Of a stretch of DNA of 64,000 nucleotides, positions 1-8,300 are shown in pieces. Under the pieces are notes generated by a model. It saw only the letters and a program-made list of their open reading frames with translations. It ran no database searches and had not been told where the DNA came from. The position numbers and the translations under genes were made by a program. Source of the DNA: an uncultured Tropicimonas sp. (lineage in GTDB: Bacteria; Pseudomonadota; Alphaproteobacteria; Rhodobacterales; Rhodobacteraceae); the NCBI GenBank assembly GCA_947497945.1, contig CANMIP010000015.1, forward strand, positions 62,001 to 126,000, given 5' to 3'. How positions within the stretch are numbered: position 1 is the first letter of the stretch; each line of letters starts with the position of its first letter.

Positions 1-2163
1 ATAGAAGCTCTGACCCTTCGCGCCCATCTCCTCGAGCAGCGCCGGTGTGGCAAAGCGCGCGCCGTAGGTCTCGGCCAGTTCGGCGGTACGTTCGGCCGCA
101 TAAGGCGTGCCGAGAATGTCCAGCCAGGAGAACGGACCGCCGGACCATGGCGCGAAGCCCCAGCCGAGGATCGCGCCGACATCGCCTTCGCGGATATCCT
201 CCAGAACGCCCTCTTCCAGCGCCCGCACGGCTTCCAGCACCTGCACGAAGAGCAGGCGGTGCTGCACCTCGGTCAGGCTCGGCTGTTCCGCGGCCAGCGG
301 GTATTTCTCCGCCAGCCCTTTCCACAGACCGGTCCGCTTGCCCTTCGCGTCATAGTCGTAGAAGCCGGCATTGGCCTTGCGCCCCAGACGCCCCGCCTCG
401 AACATCGAGAACAGGATCTCGTCGCAGCTGTCATCATAGGCCTCGCCCATCGCGCGCTTCGTCGCTTTGGCGATCTTGACGCCGAGATCGATGGAGGTCT
501 CGTCGGTAAGCTGCAGCGGGCCGAGCGGCATGCCCACGAGCTTGGCCGCATTCTCGATCAGCGCGGGCGAGACGCCCTCCGTGACCATGCGGATGCCCTC
601 GTTGATGTAAGGGATGATGCAGCGATTGGCGTAGAAGAAGCGCTCGTCATTGACGACGATCGGCGTCTTGCGGATCTGGCGCACATAGTCGAGCGACTTG
701 GCGACCGCCCGGCTGCCGCTCTCGGCGCCCTTGATGATCTCCACCAGCAGCATCTTCTCGACCGGCGAGAAGAAATGGATTCCGATGAATTGCTCGGGCC
801 GTTTGGAGGCCTTGGCAAGCTCGGTGATCGGCAGGGTGGAGGTATTGGTGGCGAAGATGCAATCCTCGCCGACAACCGCTTCGACCTGTTTCGTCACCTC
901 GGCCTTGACGGCCACATCCTCGAACACAGCCTCGATGATCAGGTCGCAGCCCGCGAGGTCATTGTAATCGTTGGTCGCCTGGATCTTCGACAGCAACGCG
1001 TCCTTCTTCTCCGGCGTGGTCTTGCCGCGCTTGATGCCCTTGTCGGCATAGCTCTCGGCATAGGCCTTGCCCTTGTCGGCGGCTTCCTGGCTCTGGTCGA
1101 GCAGGACAACGTCGATCCCGGCCTGGGCGGAGACCAGCGCGATGCCCGCGCCCATCATGCCGGCGCCGAGAACACCCACTTTGGAGACGGTCTCATCGGC
1201 CACGTCGGGACGGTTCGCACCTTTCTCCAGCGCTTCCTTGTTGATGAAGATCGACCGGATCATCGCCGAGGAGGACGGGTTCAACAGCACGTTGACGAAC
1301 CAGCGGCACTCGATGCGGATCGCGGTGTCGAAATCGACCTGCGCGCCCTCATAGACCGCCGAGAGCAGCGCCTTGGCAGCCGGGTAGACGCCTTGCGTCT
1401 TGCCGTTGACCATGGCGGAGGCGCCGACATAGGTCATGAAGCCCGCCGGGTGATAGGGCGCGCCGCCGGGGATCTTCTCGCCCTTCTCGTCCCAGGGCTT
1501 GACGATCTTCGGGTTGCTCAGCACCCATTCGCGGGCCGTGTCGAGCAGCTCCTCGGGGGCAACGACCTCGTCGACCACGCCGGCCATCTTGGCCTTTTTC
1601 GGGTCGTTCAGCTTGCCTTCCAGCAGCAGCGGCGAGGCGCCCATCGCGCCGAGCTTGCGCGAGAGCCGCGTGGTGCCGCCAGCGCCGGGGAAGATGCCGA
1701 CCAGGATCTCCGGCAGGCCGATCTTGGCCTTCGGATTGTCGGCGGCGAAGATGCGGTGGCAGGCGAGCGGGATCTCCAGCCCGATGCCGAGCGCCGTGCC
1801 GGGCAGTGCCGCCGCGATCGGCTTGCCGCCCTTGTTGGTCTTGGGCTCCATGCCGGCGCGCTCGATCTTGCGCAGGATGGCATGCATGCCCATCACGCCG
1901 TCGAACAGGCCCTTGGCGGGGTTGTCCCCGGCCGTTTCCTTCATCTTGGCGATGATGTTGAGGTCCATCCCGCCGGCAAAGGAGCCTTCCTTGCCGGAGG
2001 TTATGACGGCGCCTTTGATCTCGTCATTGGCAAGCACCTCGTCGATCAGCGTGTCGAGATCGATGAAACCCTGCTCGTTCATCACGTTCATCGACTTGCC
2101 CTGGGTGTCCCAGGTGATGATGGCGACGCCGTCGGCGCCGACCTCCATGGTAAAATCGGTCAT
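1..2163 (-). CDS. fadJ: FadJ/FadB-type fatty acid oxidation enzyme (enoyl-CoA hydratase / 3-hydroxyacyl-CoA dehydrogenase), C-terminus cut by window
   Basis: This bifunctional beta-oxidation enzyme hydrates enoyl-CoA and then oxidises 3-hydroxyacyl-CoA with NAD. The reverse strand reads openly for 721 codons from the ATG at 2161-2163 to base 1, so only the last few residues of the usual 730-740 lie outside. The N-terminal third is a crotonase domain with the oxyanion-hole region GTALGIGLEIPLA and GIFPGAGGTTRLS. At about residue 330 a Rossmann motif, VGVLGAGMMGAGIA, opens the NAD-binding domain, followed by the hydroxyacyl-CoA dehydrogenase signature near FIGIHFFSPVEKM. An AGGGAGA ribosome site precedes the start. 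It lies 18 bases after a small NTF2-like gene and downstream of a thiolase, the classical partner. FadB and FadJ cannot be separated here; FadJ is the more common alphaproteobacterial name. Confidence 0.93.
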   Translation of the reverse strand, partial: MTDFTMEVGADGVAIITWDTQGKSMNVMNEQGFIDLDTLIDEVLANDEIKGAVITSGKEGSFAGGMDLNIIAKMKETAGDNPAKGLFDGVMGMHAILRKIERAGMEPKTNKGGKPIAAALPGTALGIGLEIPLACHRIFAADNPKAKIGLPEILVGIFPGAGGTTRLSRKLGAMGASPLLLEGKLNDPKKAKMAGVVDEVVAPEELLDTAREWVLSNPKIVKPWDEKGEKIPGGAPYHPAGFMTYVGASAMVNGKTQGVYPAAKALLSAVYEGAQVDFDTAIRIECRWFVNVLLNPSSSAMIRSIFINKEALEKGANRPDVADETVSKVGVLGAGMMGAGIALVSAQAGIDVVLLDQSQEAADKGKAYAESYADKGIKRGKTTPEKKDALLSKIQATNDYNDLAGCDLIIEAVFEDVAVKAEVTKQVEAVVGEDCIFATNTSTLPITELAKASKRPEQFIGIHFFSPVEKMLLVEIIKGAESGSRAVAKSLDYVRQIRKTPIVVNDERFFYANRCIIPYINEGIRMVTEGVSPALIENAAKLVGMPLGPLQLTDETSIDLGVKIAKATKRAMGEAYDDSCDEILFSMFEAGRLGRKANAGFYDYDAKGKRTGLWKGLAEKYPLAAEQPSLTEVQHRLLFVQVLEAVRALEEGVLEDIREGDVGAILGWGFAPWSGGPFSWLDILGTPYAAERTAELAETYGARFATPALLEEMGAKGQSFY

Positions 2164-2181
2164 GTCTGTCTCCCTGAGGGA

Positions 2182-2634
2182 TTACTGGCCGCTGCCCGTA
2201 TGGGGCGCGGCATCGTTGAGTGTGTCGTGGCGGATCGGATTCAGGATCGCCGCGATCTGGAATGTTTCCCCGAGCCGACGCAGCACCAGCGTCTGGCGCA
2301 CTTTCGGCAGCGGGTGGGCGCCGATATCGACCCGGTATACCTCGGCCGTCACGGCCAGGAGCATGGGGTCGAGCACCTGGATATTGGCGATCTCCTGCCG
2401 CCAGATGGGCTCCCGGCTCTCGTCGGACAGTTCGGCGACCCGCAGCGCATGGCCGCGCAGCGCCTCTTCATCGTCGAGGGTTTCCGTGAAGCCGTCATGC
2501 ACAAGGATCAGCGGACGGGCATAGCGTGCCAGGACCGCTTCGATCCGGCCGGCCGCAATGTCCCGTCGGGTTTCCGAGAGGAAGTTGTGAACCCGGGACA
2601 TCAGTTCCTGTTCGCCGATCCTTGAAAGTGACAT
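2182..2634 (-). CDS. NTF2-like / SnoaL-fold hypothetical protein
   Basis: The product is a soluble protein of 150 residues without signal peptide or membrane segment. Its alternating helices and strands, with a stretch like RPLILVHDGFTETLDDEEALRGH, suggest an NTF2-like (SnoaL-type) alpha+beta fold, but no catalytic signature can be named. It starts one base after the thiolase stop and ends 18 bases before fadJ, so it is embedded in the beta-oxidation operon and probably co-translated. A role with acyl-CoA substrates or in regulation of the operon is only inference from position. Confidence 0.75.
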   Translation of the reverse strand: MSLSRIGEQELMSRVHNFLSETRRDIAAGRIEAVLARYARPLILVHDGFTETLDDEEALRGHALRVAELSDESREPIWRQEIANIQVLDPMLLAVTAEVYRVDIGAHPLPKVRQTLVLRRLGETFQIAAILNPIRHDTLNDAAPHTGSGQ

Positions 2635-2635
2635 G

Positions 2636-3847
2636 TCAGACCCGTTCGATAATGGTTGCAGCTCCCATGCCCGAGGCGACGCAGAGCGTGGCCAGGCCGG
2701 TTTCCTTGCCGGTCCGCTCCAACTCGTCGAGCAGGGTCCCGATGATTATAGCACCGGTTGCGCCCAACGGGTGACCCATTGCGATGGAACCGCCGTTCAC
2801 GTTGACCAGCGCCGGATCGACATCGAAAGCCTGCAGGAAGCGCAGCACGACAGAGGCGAAGGCCTCGTTGACCTCGAAAAGATCGATATCGGAGATGCTC
2901 ATGCCGCTATCGGCGAGGATCTTCTCGGTCACCGGGACCGGGCCCGTGAGCATGATCGTCGGGTCGAGGCCGATCTTGGCGGTGGCCTTGATGCGGGCGC
3001 GCGGCGTCAGGCCATTGGCCTCGCCGAATGCCTTGGAGCCGATCAGCACCGCGGCGGAGCCGTCCACGATGCCCGAGCTGTTGCCGGCATGGTGGATGTG
3101 GTTGATCGCCTCGAGATGCGGGTATTTCATCAGCGCGACCTTGTCGAAGCCGGGCATGGCCTTGCCCATCTGCTCGAAGGAGGCGTTGAGCTTGGCGAGA
3201 TCCTCGACCCCGGTGCCGGGGCGCATGTATTCGTCGCGCTCGATGATGGTCAGACCGTTCTGGTCCAGGACCGGAACGATGGACTTCTCGAAACGGTTAT
3301 CGGCCCAGGCCTCGGCCGCGCGGCGCTGCGACTCGACGGCAAGCGCGTCAGCCTGCTCGCGGGTAAAGCCGTATTCGGTGGCGATAATATCGGCCGAGAT
3401 GCCCTGCGGAACGAAATACTCGTTCATCGCAATGGACGGATCGACCGCGATCGCCGCCCCGTCCGAACCCATCGCCACGCGGGACATCATCTCGACGCCA
3501 CCGGCGATATACGCATCACCCGCACCGCCACGGACCTGGTTGGCCGCGATGTTCACGGCTTCCATGCCGGAGGCGCAGAAACGGTTGATCGACAGGCCCG
3601 GGATGCGCTCGTCCAGCTCGGAGGCCAGCACGGCGGTGCGGGCAAGGCAGCCGCCCTGCTCCATGACCTGCGTGGCGTTGCCCCAGATCACGTCTTCGGC
3701 GAAATGGCCGTCGAGCCCGTTGCGGTCCTTGATGGCGTTCATCATCTGCGCGGAGAGCCGCGCCGCGGTCACTTCATGCAACGAGCCGTCCTTGCGGCCC
3801 TTGCCGCGCGGCGACCGCACGGCGTCGTAGATATAGGCTTCAGTCAT
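2636..3847 (-). CDS. Acetyl-CoA C-acyltransferase (thiolase)
   Basis: This 403-residue thiolase cleaves 3-ketoacyl-CoA, or condenses two acetyl-CoA. The nucleophilic cysteine is C91 in INRFCASGMEA, the active-site histidine is H359 in GGSIAMGHPLGATGA, and the second catalytic cysteine is C389 in CVASGMGAA. Length and motif order are normal for the family. It is preceded by a glutathione S-transferase gene 13 bases away and followed by the NTF2-like gene and fadJ, which makes a degradative 3-ketoacyl-CoA thiolase more likely than the PHB-type biosynthetic enzyme. Sequence alone does not settle the chain-length preference. Confidence 0.95.
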   Translation of the reverse strand: MTEAYIYDAVRSPRGKGRKDGSLHEVTAARLSAQMMNAIKDRNGLDGHFAEDVIWGNATQVMEQGGCLARTAVLASELDERIPGLSINRFCASGMEAVNIAANQVRGGAGDAYIAGGVEMMSRVAMGSDGAAIAVDPSIAMNEYFVPQGISADIIATEYGFTREQADALAVESQRRAAEAWADNRFEKSIVPVLDQNGLTIIERDEYMRPGTGVEDLAKLNASFEQMGKAMPGFDKVALMKYPHLEAINHIHHAGNSSGIVDGSAAVLIGSKAFGEANGLTPRARIKATAKIGLDPTIMLTGPVPVTEKILADSGMSISDIDLFEVNEAFASVVLRFLQAFDVDPALVNVNGGSIAMGHPLGATGAIIIGTLLDELERTGKETGLATLCVASGMGAATIIERV

Positions 3848-3860
3848 GATCTGTCCTCTC

Positions 3861-4499
3861 TCAGGCCCGATCCGCGGGGGATCCGGGCATCAGGTCATAG
3901 GGGTGTTTCCAGCCGGGCAGGGCCGATATGCGGTCCAGCCAGGCGTCGATATTCGGGTAGGCCGCGCGGTTGAAACCGAAGGGCTCGGGATAGAAAAGAT
4001 AGGAACAGCAGGAGAAATCCGCATTGGTGACGTCCCGTCCGGCGACCCAGTCACGTCCCGTCAGGTGGCGATCAAGCAGCTTGCAGGAACTGAGGAAACG
4101 GCCCTGGAGGAAGGCGATGACCTCGGCGGGGCGCTTTTCCTCGGGGACGAAGTTCAGCAGGAACCGCGTCACACCGGCCATGCTCGACATCTTGTGATTG
4201 TCCCACAGAATCCAGCGCAGGACCTCGCGCCGCTCGGCAGCATCGGCGCCGGCGAACTTGCCGCTCTTTTCGCTCAGGTAATCGAGGATCACCCCGGATT
4301 GCGTCAGCGTCAGGTCTCCGTCCACCAGAACCGGGCATTCGCCCATCTCGTTGACATTGGACAGGTAGTCCTCGCTGCGCGCGCCGCCATTGAAGAAGTC
4401 CACATAGACCGGCTCCCAGTCCAGCCCCGACAGCTCAAGCGCCAGCGCCACCTTGTAGGAATGTCCGGATTCCCCGAAGCAGTGGAGTTTCATTGTCAT
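3861..4499 (-). CDS. Glutathione S-transferase family protein
   Basis: This 212-residue soluble protein has the two-domain GST layout. The N-terminal thioredoxin-like domain begins MKLHCFGESGHSYKVALALE and contains GECPVLVDGD, whose cis-proline and following L-T-Q-S-G-V-I-L segment bind glutathione. An all-helical domain follows, with WVAGRDVTNADFS, the usual N-capping box. The catalytic residue is probably a serine near position 11, but the class is unclear. An AGGAGG ribosome site lies seven bases before the ATG at 4497-4499; a second in-frame ATG lies six bases further in. Head of the thiolase/fadJ transcript. Confidence 0.9.
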   Translation of the reverse strand: MTMKLHCFGESGHSYKVALALELSGLDWEPVYVDFFNGGARSEDYLSNVNEMGECPVLVDGDLTLTQSGVILDYLSEKSGKFAGADAAERREVLRWILWDNHKMSSMAGVTRFLLNFVPEEKRPAEVIAFLQGRFLSSCKLLDRHLTGRDWVAGRDVTNADFSCCSYLFYPEPFGFNRAAYPNIDAWLDRISALPGWKHPYDLMPGSPADRA

Positions 4500-4696
4500 T
4501 ACGTATCCTCCTGAACACCCGAAATCGCGGGTTTTTCTTCGCGCCAGCAGTGCCGGGAAAGGTTCTGTTAACCCTTACCGGCCTAGAAATTCGATGCGGT
4601 ACAGGCTGGGGAGCCGATGGCCGCATCCGTCCTGCCTCACTGGCTCGTCTCGGGGCCGCTGGGGCAGGGCGTCGTCCGGTCTCTGCTGACGGTTCG

Positions 4697-4715
4697 AAAA
4701 GCCCGGTCCGGGCGT
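4697..4715 (-). terminator. Rho-independent terminator after the acyl-CoA dehydrogenase unit
   Basis: Read on the minus strand, a GC stem GCCCG-N3-CGGGC (4702-4714) is followed directly by TTTT (4698-4701). It lies 22 bases after the stop of the small RHH-like gene and separates that unit from the GST-thiolase-fadJ unit. Confidence 0.6.
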
Positions 4716-4736
4716 CTCTCCCTGATTGATTGGCGA

Positions 4737-4949
4737 CTATTTCTTGCGATCCTCCAGCTCCGCCTTGAACAGGCGAAGCCGGTGCGGCAGCGCTTCGTCA
4801 TCGGTCACGCTGCCGAAATTCTCGAACAGGAAAACCAGCGCCTCGTCCTGCGTCAACCCGGCCTCCTCGCTGAATTTCCGAAGCCGCCGGAAGGCGTCCT
4901 CGTTCAGCGAGATATTCAGCCGCCGTGTGTAGCGCAGGCGTTTGACCAT
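4737..4949 (-). CDS. Small ribbon-helix-helix-like protein
   Basis: This 70-residue basic protein starts MVKRLRYTRRLNISLNED, a short beta-strand, followed by two helices (FRRLRKFSEEAGL and TQDEALVFLFENFG). This strand-helix-helix pattern and size match CopG/Arc-type ribbon-helix-helix DNA-binding proteins, though the match is from pattern alone. A GGAGGGAAG ribosome site precedes the ATG. It is 15 bases downstream of the acyl-CoA dehydrogenase gene and just before a terminator, so it is the last gene of that transcript and might autoregulate it. It could also be a small non-DNA-binding helical protein. Confidence 0.7.
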   Translation of the reverse strand: MVKRLRYTRRLNISLNEDAFRRLRKFSEEAGLTQDEALVFLFENFGSVTDDEALPHRLRLFKAELEDRKK

Positions 4950-4964
4950 GGTCTTCCCTCCCGA

Positions 4965-6743
4965 TCAGAAGGCTTCCGCGGGCAGCGACATCACCGGCTC
5001 CGCGCCGCTCTGGATGCGGGCGAGATGCAGGCCTGTCGCGGGAAGCTGGCGGGCCATGTAATAGCGCCCGGTTGCGAGTTTCGTCTCGTAGAAGCTCGCA
5101 TTCCCCTCCCCCGAAGCCAAGGCCTCTTTCGCGGCCTTCGCCATCTGCGCCCACATCAGGCCGAGGCAGGCATGGCCGAAGAGATGCATGAAATCATAGG
5201 AGCCCGAGAGTGCTGCGTTCGGGTTCTTCGTGCCGTTCTGCATGAAGAACATGCCGGCGGCCTGGAGATCCTTCGAGGCGGCCTTGAGCGGCTCCAGGAA
5301 GTCCGACTTCAGCGCCTCGTCGCCCTCGTTCTCCTTGATGAAGCTCTTGATCAATTCGAAGAAGGCCATGATCGGCTTGCCGCCCTCAGCGGCCAGCTTG
5401 CGACCGACAAGATCCAGCGCCTGGACGCCATTGGCGCCCTCGTAGATCTGGGTGATGCGGGCGTCGCGGACGAATTGGGACATGCCCCATTCCTCGATAT
5501 AGCCATGTCCGCCATAGACCTGCTGCGCCTGCACGGTCATCTCCAGCCCCTTGTCGGTCAGGAAGCCCTTGAGCACCGGCGTCAGCAGCGAGATCAGCCC
5601 CTCGGCCTGCGCGTCGCCGGAGCGGTGGGACCGGTCGAGCATGTTCGCGCCCCAGAGCATGAAAGCGCGCGCGCCTTCGACAAAACTCTTCTGGTCCATG
5701 AGGTTACGCCGGATATCCGGATGCACGATCAGCGGATCGGCCGGCCCGTCCGGGTTCTCGACGCCGGTGACGGCGCGGCCCTGCAGACGGTCCTTGGCAT
5801 AGATCACGGCGTTCTGATAAGCGGCCTCGGCCTGCGCCATGCCCTGCATGGCCACACCCAGACGTGCTTCGTTCATCATCGTGAACATCGCGCGCATGCC
5901 CTTGTGCTCCTGCCCCAGCAGGTAGCCCTCGGCCTCGTCGAAATTCATCACGCAGGTCGAGTTGCCGTGGATGCCCATCTTCTCTTCGAGCTTGCCGACG
6001 GAGACGCCGTTGGACGCGCCGACAGTGCCCTCATCATCGACAAGATACTTGGGAACAATGAAGAGCGAGACGCCCTTGATACCGTCCGGCCCGCCCGGGA
6101 TCTTCGCCAGCACGAGATGGATGACATTGTCGGACATGTCGTGGTCGCCGGCGGAGATGAAGATCTTCTGGCCGGTGATCTTGTAGGCGCCGTTGTCCTG
6201 CGGGACGGCCTTGGTCCGCATGAGCCCGAGATCGGTGCCGCAATGCGGTTCGGTCAGGTTCATCGTGCCGGTCCACTCGCAGGAGACCATCTTCGGAAGC
6301 CACTTGGCTTTCTGGGCCTCGCTGCCATGGGCATGGATCGCCGAATAGGCGCCATGAGTCAGGCCCTGGTACATGGTGAAGGCCTGGTTCGCGGCGGAGA
6401 AAAGCTCGCCAACGGCCGTGCCGAGAAGGATCGGCATCCCCTGCCCGCCATAGTCCGGATCACAGTCCAGCGCGGTCCAGCCGCCTTCCTTCATCTGCTC
6501 GAAAGCATCCTTGAATCCCGTGGGGGTGCGCACGACGCCGTTTTCCAGCACACAGCCTTCCCTGTCGCCAACCTCGTTGAGAGGCGCGATGACGTTGGAG
6601 GCGATCTTTCCGGCTTCTTCGAGCACGGCGGCGGTGAAATCCGCCTCCAACTCGTCATAGCCGGGAATATCCTGCTCGGACGCCTTGAGAAGCGTGTGCA
6701 GGACGAACTGAATGTCGTTCACAGGGGCCGTATAACTCGGCAT
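4965..6743 (-). CDS. Acyl-CoA dehydrogenase (long form with C-terminal domain; DmdC-like)
   Basis: This FAD flavoprotein of 592 residues oxidises acyl-CoA to enoyl-CoA. Visible features are the flavin/substrate region [13 protein letters not shown], the [14 protein letters not shown] segment, [13 protein letters not shown] near the cofactor site, and [20 protein letters not shown] with the probable catalytic glutamate (E of YEGANG). About 150 further residues follow as the C-terminal domain seen in the family that includes 3-methylmercaptopropionyl-CoA dehydrogenase (DmdC) of marine Rhodobacterales. Whether it acts on DMSP-derived methylmercaptopropionyl-CoA or on ordinary fatty acyl-CoA cannot be decided from sequence. 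It is preceded by two MerR regulators and followed by the RHH-like gene. Confidence 0.93.
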   Translation of the reverse strand: MPSYTAPVNDIQFVLHTLLKASEQDIPGYDELEADFTAAVLEEAGKIASNVIAPLNEVGDREGCVLENGVVRTPTGFKDAFEQMKEGGWTALDCDPDYGGQGMPILLGTAVGELFSAANQAFTMYQGLTHGAYSAIHAHGSEAQKAKWLPKMVSCEWTGTMNLTEPHCGTDLGLMRTKAVPQDNGAYKITGQKIFISAGDHDMSDNVIHLVLAKIPGGPDGIKGVSLFIVPKYLVDDEGTVGASNGVSVGKLEEKMGIHGNSTCVMNFDEAEGYLLGQEHKGMRAMFTMMNEARLGVAMQGMAQAEAAYQNAVIYAKDRLQGRAVTGVENPDGPADPLIVHPDIRRNLMDQKSFVEGARAFMLWGANMLDRSHRSGDAQAEGLISLLTPVLKGFLTDKGLEMTVQAQQVYGGHGYIEEWGMSQFVRDARITQIYEGANGVQALDLVGRKLAAEGGKPIMAFFELIKSFIKENEGDEALKSDFLEPLKAASKDLQAAGMFFMQNGTKNPNAALSGSYDFMHLFGHACLGLMWAQMAKAAKEALASGEGNASFYETKLATGRYYMARQLPATGLHLARIQSGAEPVMSLPAEAF

Positions 6744-6775
6744 TGATGGTCTCCCTCGGGATCGGTCGTGAGTGA

Positions 6776-7177
6776 TTACTCCGCGGCCGACTTGGCGTGC
6801 AGCTCTTCAAGGCGTTTGGCGCCCCATTCCAGCTGTTTCTTGAGGTCGTCGATGGCTTCGTCGAGTTCCTCACGTTGATGTACCATGTCGTCCAGACGGT
6901 GTTTTGCCAGTTCGTAGGTCTTGGCAAGCTGCGTCGCCTGCTGGTCGCCCACATCGTATAGATCAAGGAGCTGCCGGATCTCTTCCAGGCTGAACCCGAA
7001 ACGCTTGCCGCGCAGGATCAGCTTCAGCCGGGCGCGGTCGCGGCGCGTAAACAGCCGCTTGGTGCCCTGCCGGATCGGAAACAGCAGTTCCTTTGCCTCG
7101 TAGAAACGCAATGTGCGCGGGGTCACATCGTAGGTGTCGCACATCTGGCGAATGGTCATCGTGGTATCGTCGCTCAT
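6776..7177 (-). CDS. MerR family transcriptional regulator (proximal)
   Basis: This is a 133-residue DNA-binding regulator. The winged helix-turn-helix is [27 protein letters not shown], followed by the R-x-F-T-x-R-D wing and then a coiled-coil dimerisation helix ending in a basic/acidic tail. The effector domain lacks the cysteines of metal-sensing MerR proteins, so an organic or acyl-CoA-type effector is likely. The ATG at 7175-7177 is chosen because GAGAGGAAGAA precedes it; an upstream in-frame start would add 10 residues with no ribosome site. The gene precedes the acyl-CoA dehydrogenase by 32 bases. A TTGACG-N5-GTAAG box lies 74-90 bases upstream. Confidence 0.92.
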   Translation of the reverse strand: MSDDTTMTIRQMCDTYDVTPRTLRFYEAKELLFPIRQGTKRLFTRRDRARLKLILRGKRFGFSLEEIRQLLDLYDVGDQQATQLAKTYELAKHRLDDMVHQREELDEAIDDLKKQLEWGAKRLEELHAKSAAE

Positions 7178-7250
7178 CTTTCTTCCTCTCCGCAGCTGCG
7201 GATTCACTTGCGACCCCGGTTCTTGCGTTCCGGGATCTTCTTACACCTTG

Positions 7251-7267
7251 CTTGACGTTCGCGTAAG
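7251..7267. promoter_or_regulatory. Probable MerR-family operator (LiuR-like), copy 1
   Basis: The sequence CTTGACG-TTCGC-GTAAG is an imperfect dyad (CTT.ACG facing CGT.AAG) upstream of the proximal MerR gene. The same TTGACG-N5-GTAAG framework recurs before the second MerR gene. It resembles, from memory of the family, the sites of LiuR-type MerR regulators of acyl-CoA catabolism. Confidence 0.5.
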
Positions 7268-7402
7268 CCAAACGCTGCGTCATGAAATAGTGCTGGCTCC
7301 GTGCACGGAAACCGGCGCCGCTCGCCTTCCTCCCAAGGAGTCGAAGCGCTTTGGCAAATGGATTGAGTGGGGGGTATCGGCATGGCACCGTCGCGATCCA
7401 CG

Positions 7403-7786
7403 TTACGTCAGGCTTGCGGCGGTCTCGTCGCGAACCTTCTGGAGATCGAGAATCGCTTCTTCCAGCTCCGTCTTCTGTCGGTTGAGTTCCTCGAGCTTGC
7501 TGTCGGCCAGCTCGATCCAGGTCTCAAGCTGCGGGCGGACGCCCTCCTGCTCGTAGATCAGCAGCCACTGACGCAGTTCCTCCAGGCTGAATCCCCAGCG
7601 GCGTCCACGCAGGATCAGCGTCATTCGCGCGACCTCACGCGGGGTATACCAACGCGTCCGGCCTTCCTTCTCGGGCTGAAGGAGTTCGATATATTCGTAA
7701 TACCGAAGCGTGCGCGGCGTTACGTCGAATTTCGCACACATCTCCTTGAAGCTCAGTCGGGTGTCAGGCACCGAGTTGCACTCCAT
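7403..7786 (-). CDS. MerR family transcriptional regulator (distal)
   Basis: This second MerR-type regulator is about 127 residues from the ATG at 7784-7786. Its helix-turn-helix [26 protein letters not shown] and wing R-W-Y-T-P-R-E-V-A-R resemble the neighbour at 6776-7177, and a long C-terminal coiled coil (LEELNRQKTELEEAILDLQ) serves dimerisation. A TTG start at 7829-7831 would add 15 residues but has no ribosome site and would place the operator-like box (7794-7810) inside the gene, so the ATG is preferred. A possible promoter TTGAAC-N17-TACCCT lies just upstream on the minus strand. The two MerR genes are separated by about 225 bases and appear to be an old tandem duplication. Confidence 0.88.
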   Translation of the reverse strand: MECNSVPDTRLSFKEMCAKFDVTPRTLRYYEYIELLQPEKEGRTRWYTPREVARMTLILRGRRWGFSLEELRQWLLIYEQEGVRPQLETWIELADSKLEELNRQKTELEEAILDLQKVRDETAASLT

Positions 7787-7793
7787 AATTGTC

Positions 7794-7810
7794 GTTGACG
7801 ATAGGGTAAG
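7794..7810. promoter_or_regulatory. Probable MerR-family operator (LiuR-like), copy 2
   Basis: The sequence GTTGACG-ATAGG-GTAAG repeats the outer half-sites of the box at 7251-7267 with identical 5-base spacing. It sits directly upstream of the distal MerR start and next to a possible promoter, as expected for autoregulation or cross-regulation. Confidence 0.45.
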
Positions 7811-7971
7811 CACCTCATGGACATTGTTCAATGGAGGAAAGGGCGACTTTTTGGAAAAGCATATCCCATTGGCGTGCCTATAGGAAAACCGGCGGAAGAT
7901 CGCCGGCCGACGGCACGGTCACATCCGACACCGCGTTGCGACAAGAACGACCTTGCTTGAAAATTCGTTCA

Positions 7972-7985
7972 GGCGCATATGCGCC
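7972..7985. promoter_or_regulatory. Palindromic operator of the ArsR operon
   Basis: GGCGCATATGCGCC is a perfect 14-base palindrome 27 bases upstream of the preferred ArsR start. A related half, ATGACGCAT, follows it. Position and symmetry fit an autoregulatory ArsR/SmtB operator. Confidence 0.6.
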
Positions 7986-8012
7986 ATGACGCATAAGCAT
8001 TCGGAGGAGTCG

Positions 8013-8300
8013 ATGCAGTCCTTCCTGACAGCCCTGGCCGACCCGGTCCGGCGCGCAGCCCTCAGGATCGTCTGGGATGGCGGAGAGCATTGTGTCTGCG
8101 AACTCATGGAACGGCTCGACGCAACGCAGAGCCGGATGTCGCGCCACATGAAAACGTTGAAACTGGCCGGGATCATCACCGACCGCAGGGATGCGCAATG
8201 GGTCAAATACCGGCGCAATCCCGACCTGGCCCCGGAACGTGTCGCCGTGATCGATGCGGTCCTGACGGCCGAATCTCTCGAGGAAAGGAATGCGGCATGA
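8013..8300 (+). CDS. ArsR/SmtB family metalloregulator
   Basis: This 95-residue winged-helix repressor releases DNA on binding an inducer such as arsenite or antimonite. It begins MQSFLTALADPVRRAALRIV, the standard ArsR opening, and carries a CVC pair in EHCVCELMERL, matching the arsenite-binding cysteine motif of the E. coli-type ArsR. The recognition helix follows in TQSRMSRHMKTLKLAGI. The start at 8013 is chosen because GGAGG lies seven bases upstream. An ATG at 7986 would directly abut the palindrome. Its stop overlaps the permease start (ATGA), so the two are translationally coupled. Confidence 0.9.
   Translation: MQSFLTALADPVRRAALRIVWDGGEHCVCELMERLDATQSRMSRHMKTLKLAGIITDRRDAQWVKYRRNPDLAPERVAVIDAVLTAESLEERNAA

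Noticed and set aside
259-2625. Long plus-strand open frame of 788 codons
   Set aside because: It is antisense to fadJ and the NTF2-like gene, with histidine/arginine/aspartate-rich composition typical of shadows in GC-rich DNA.
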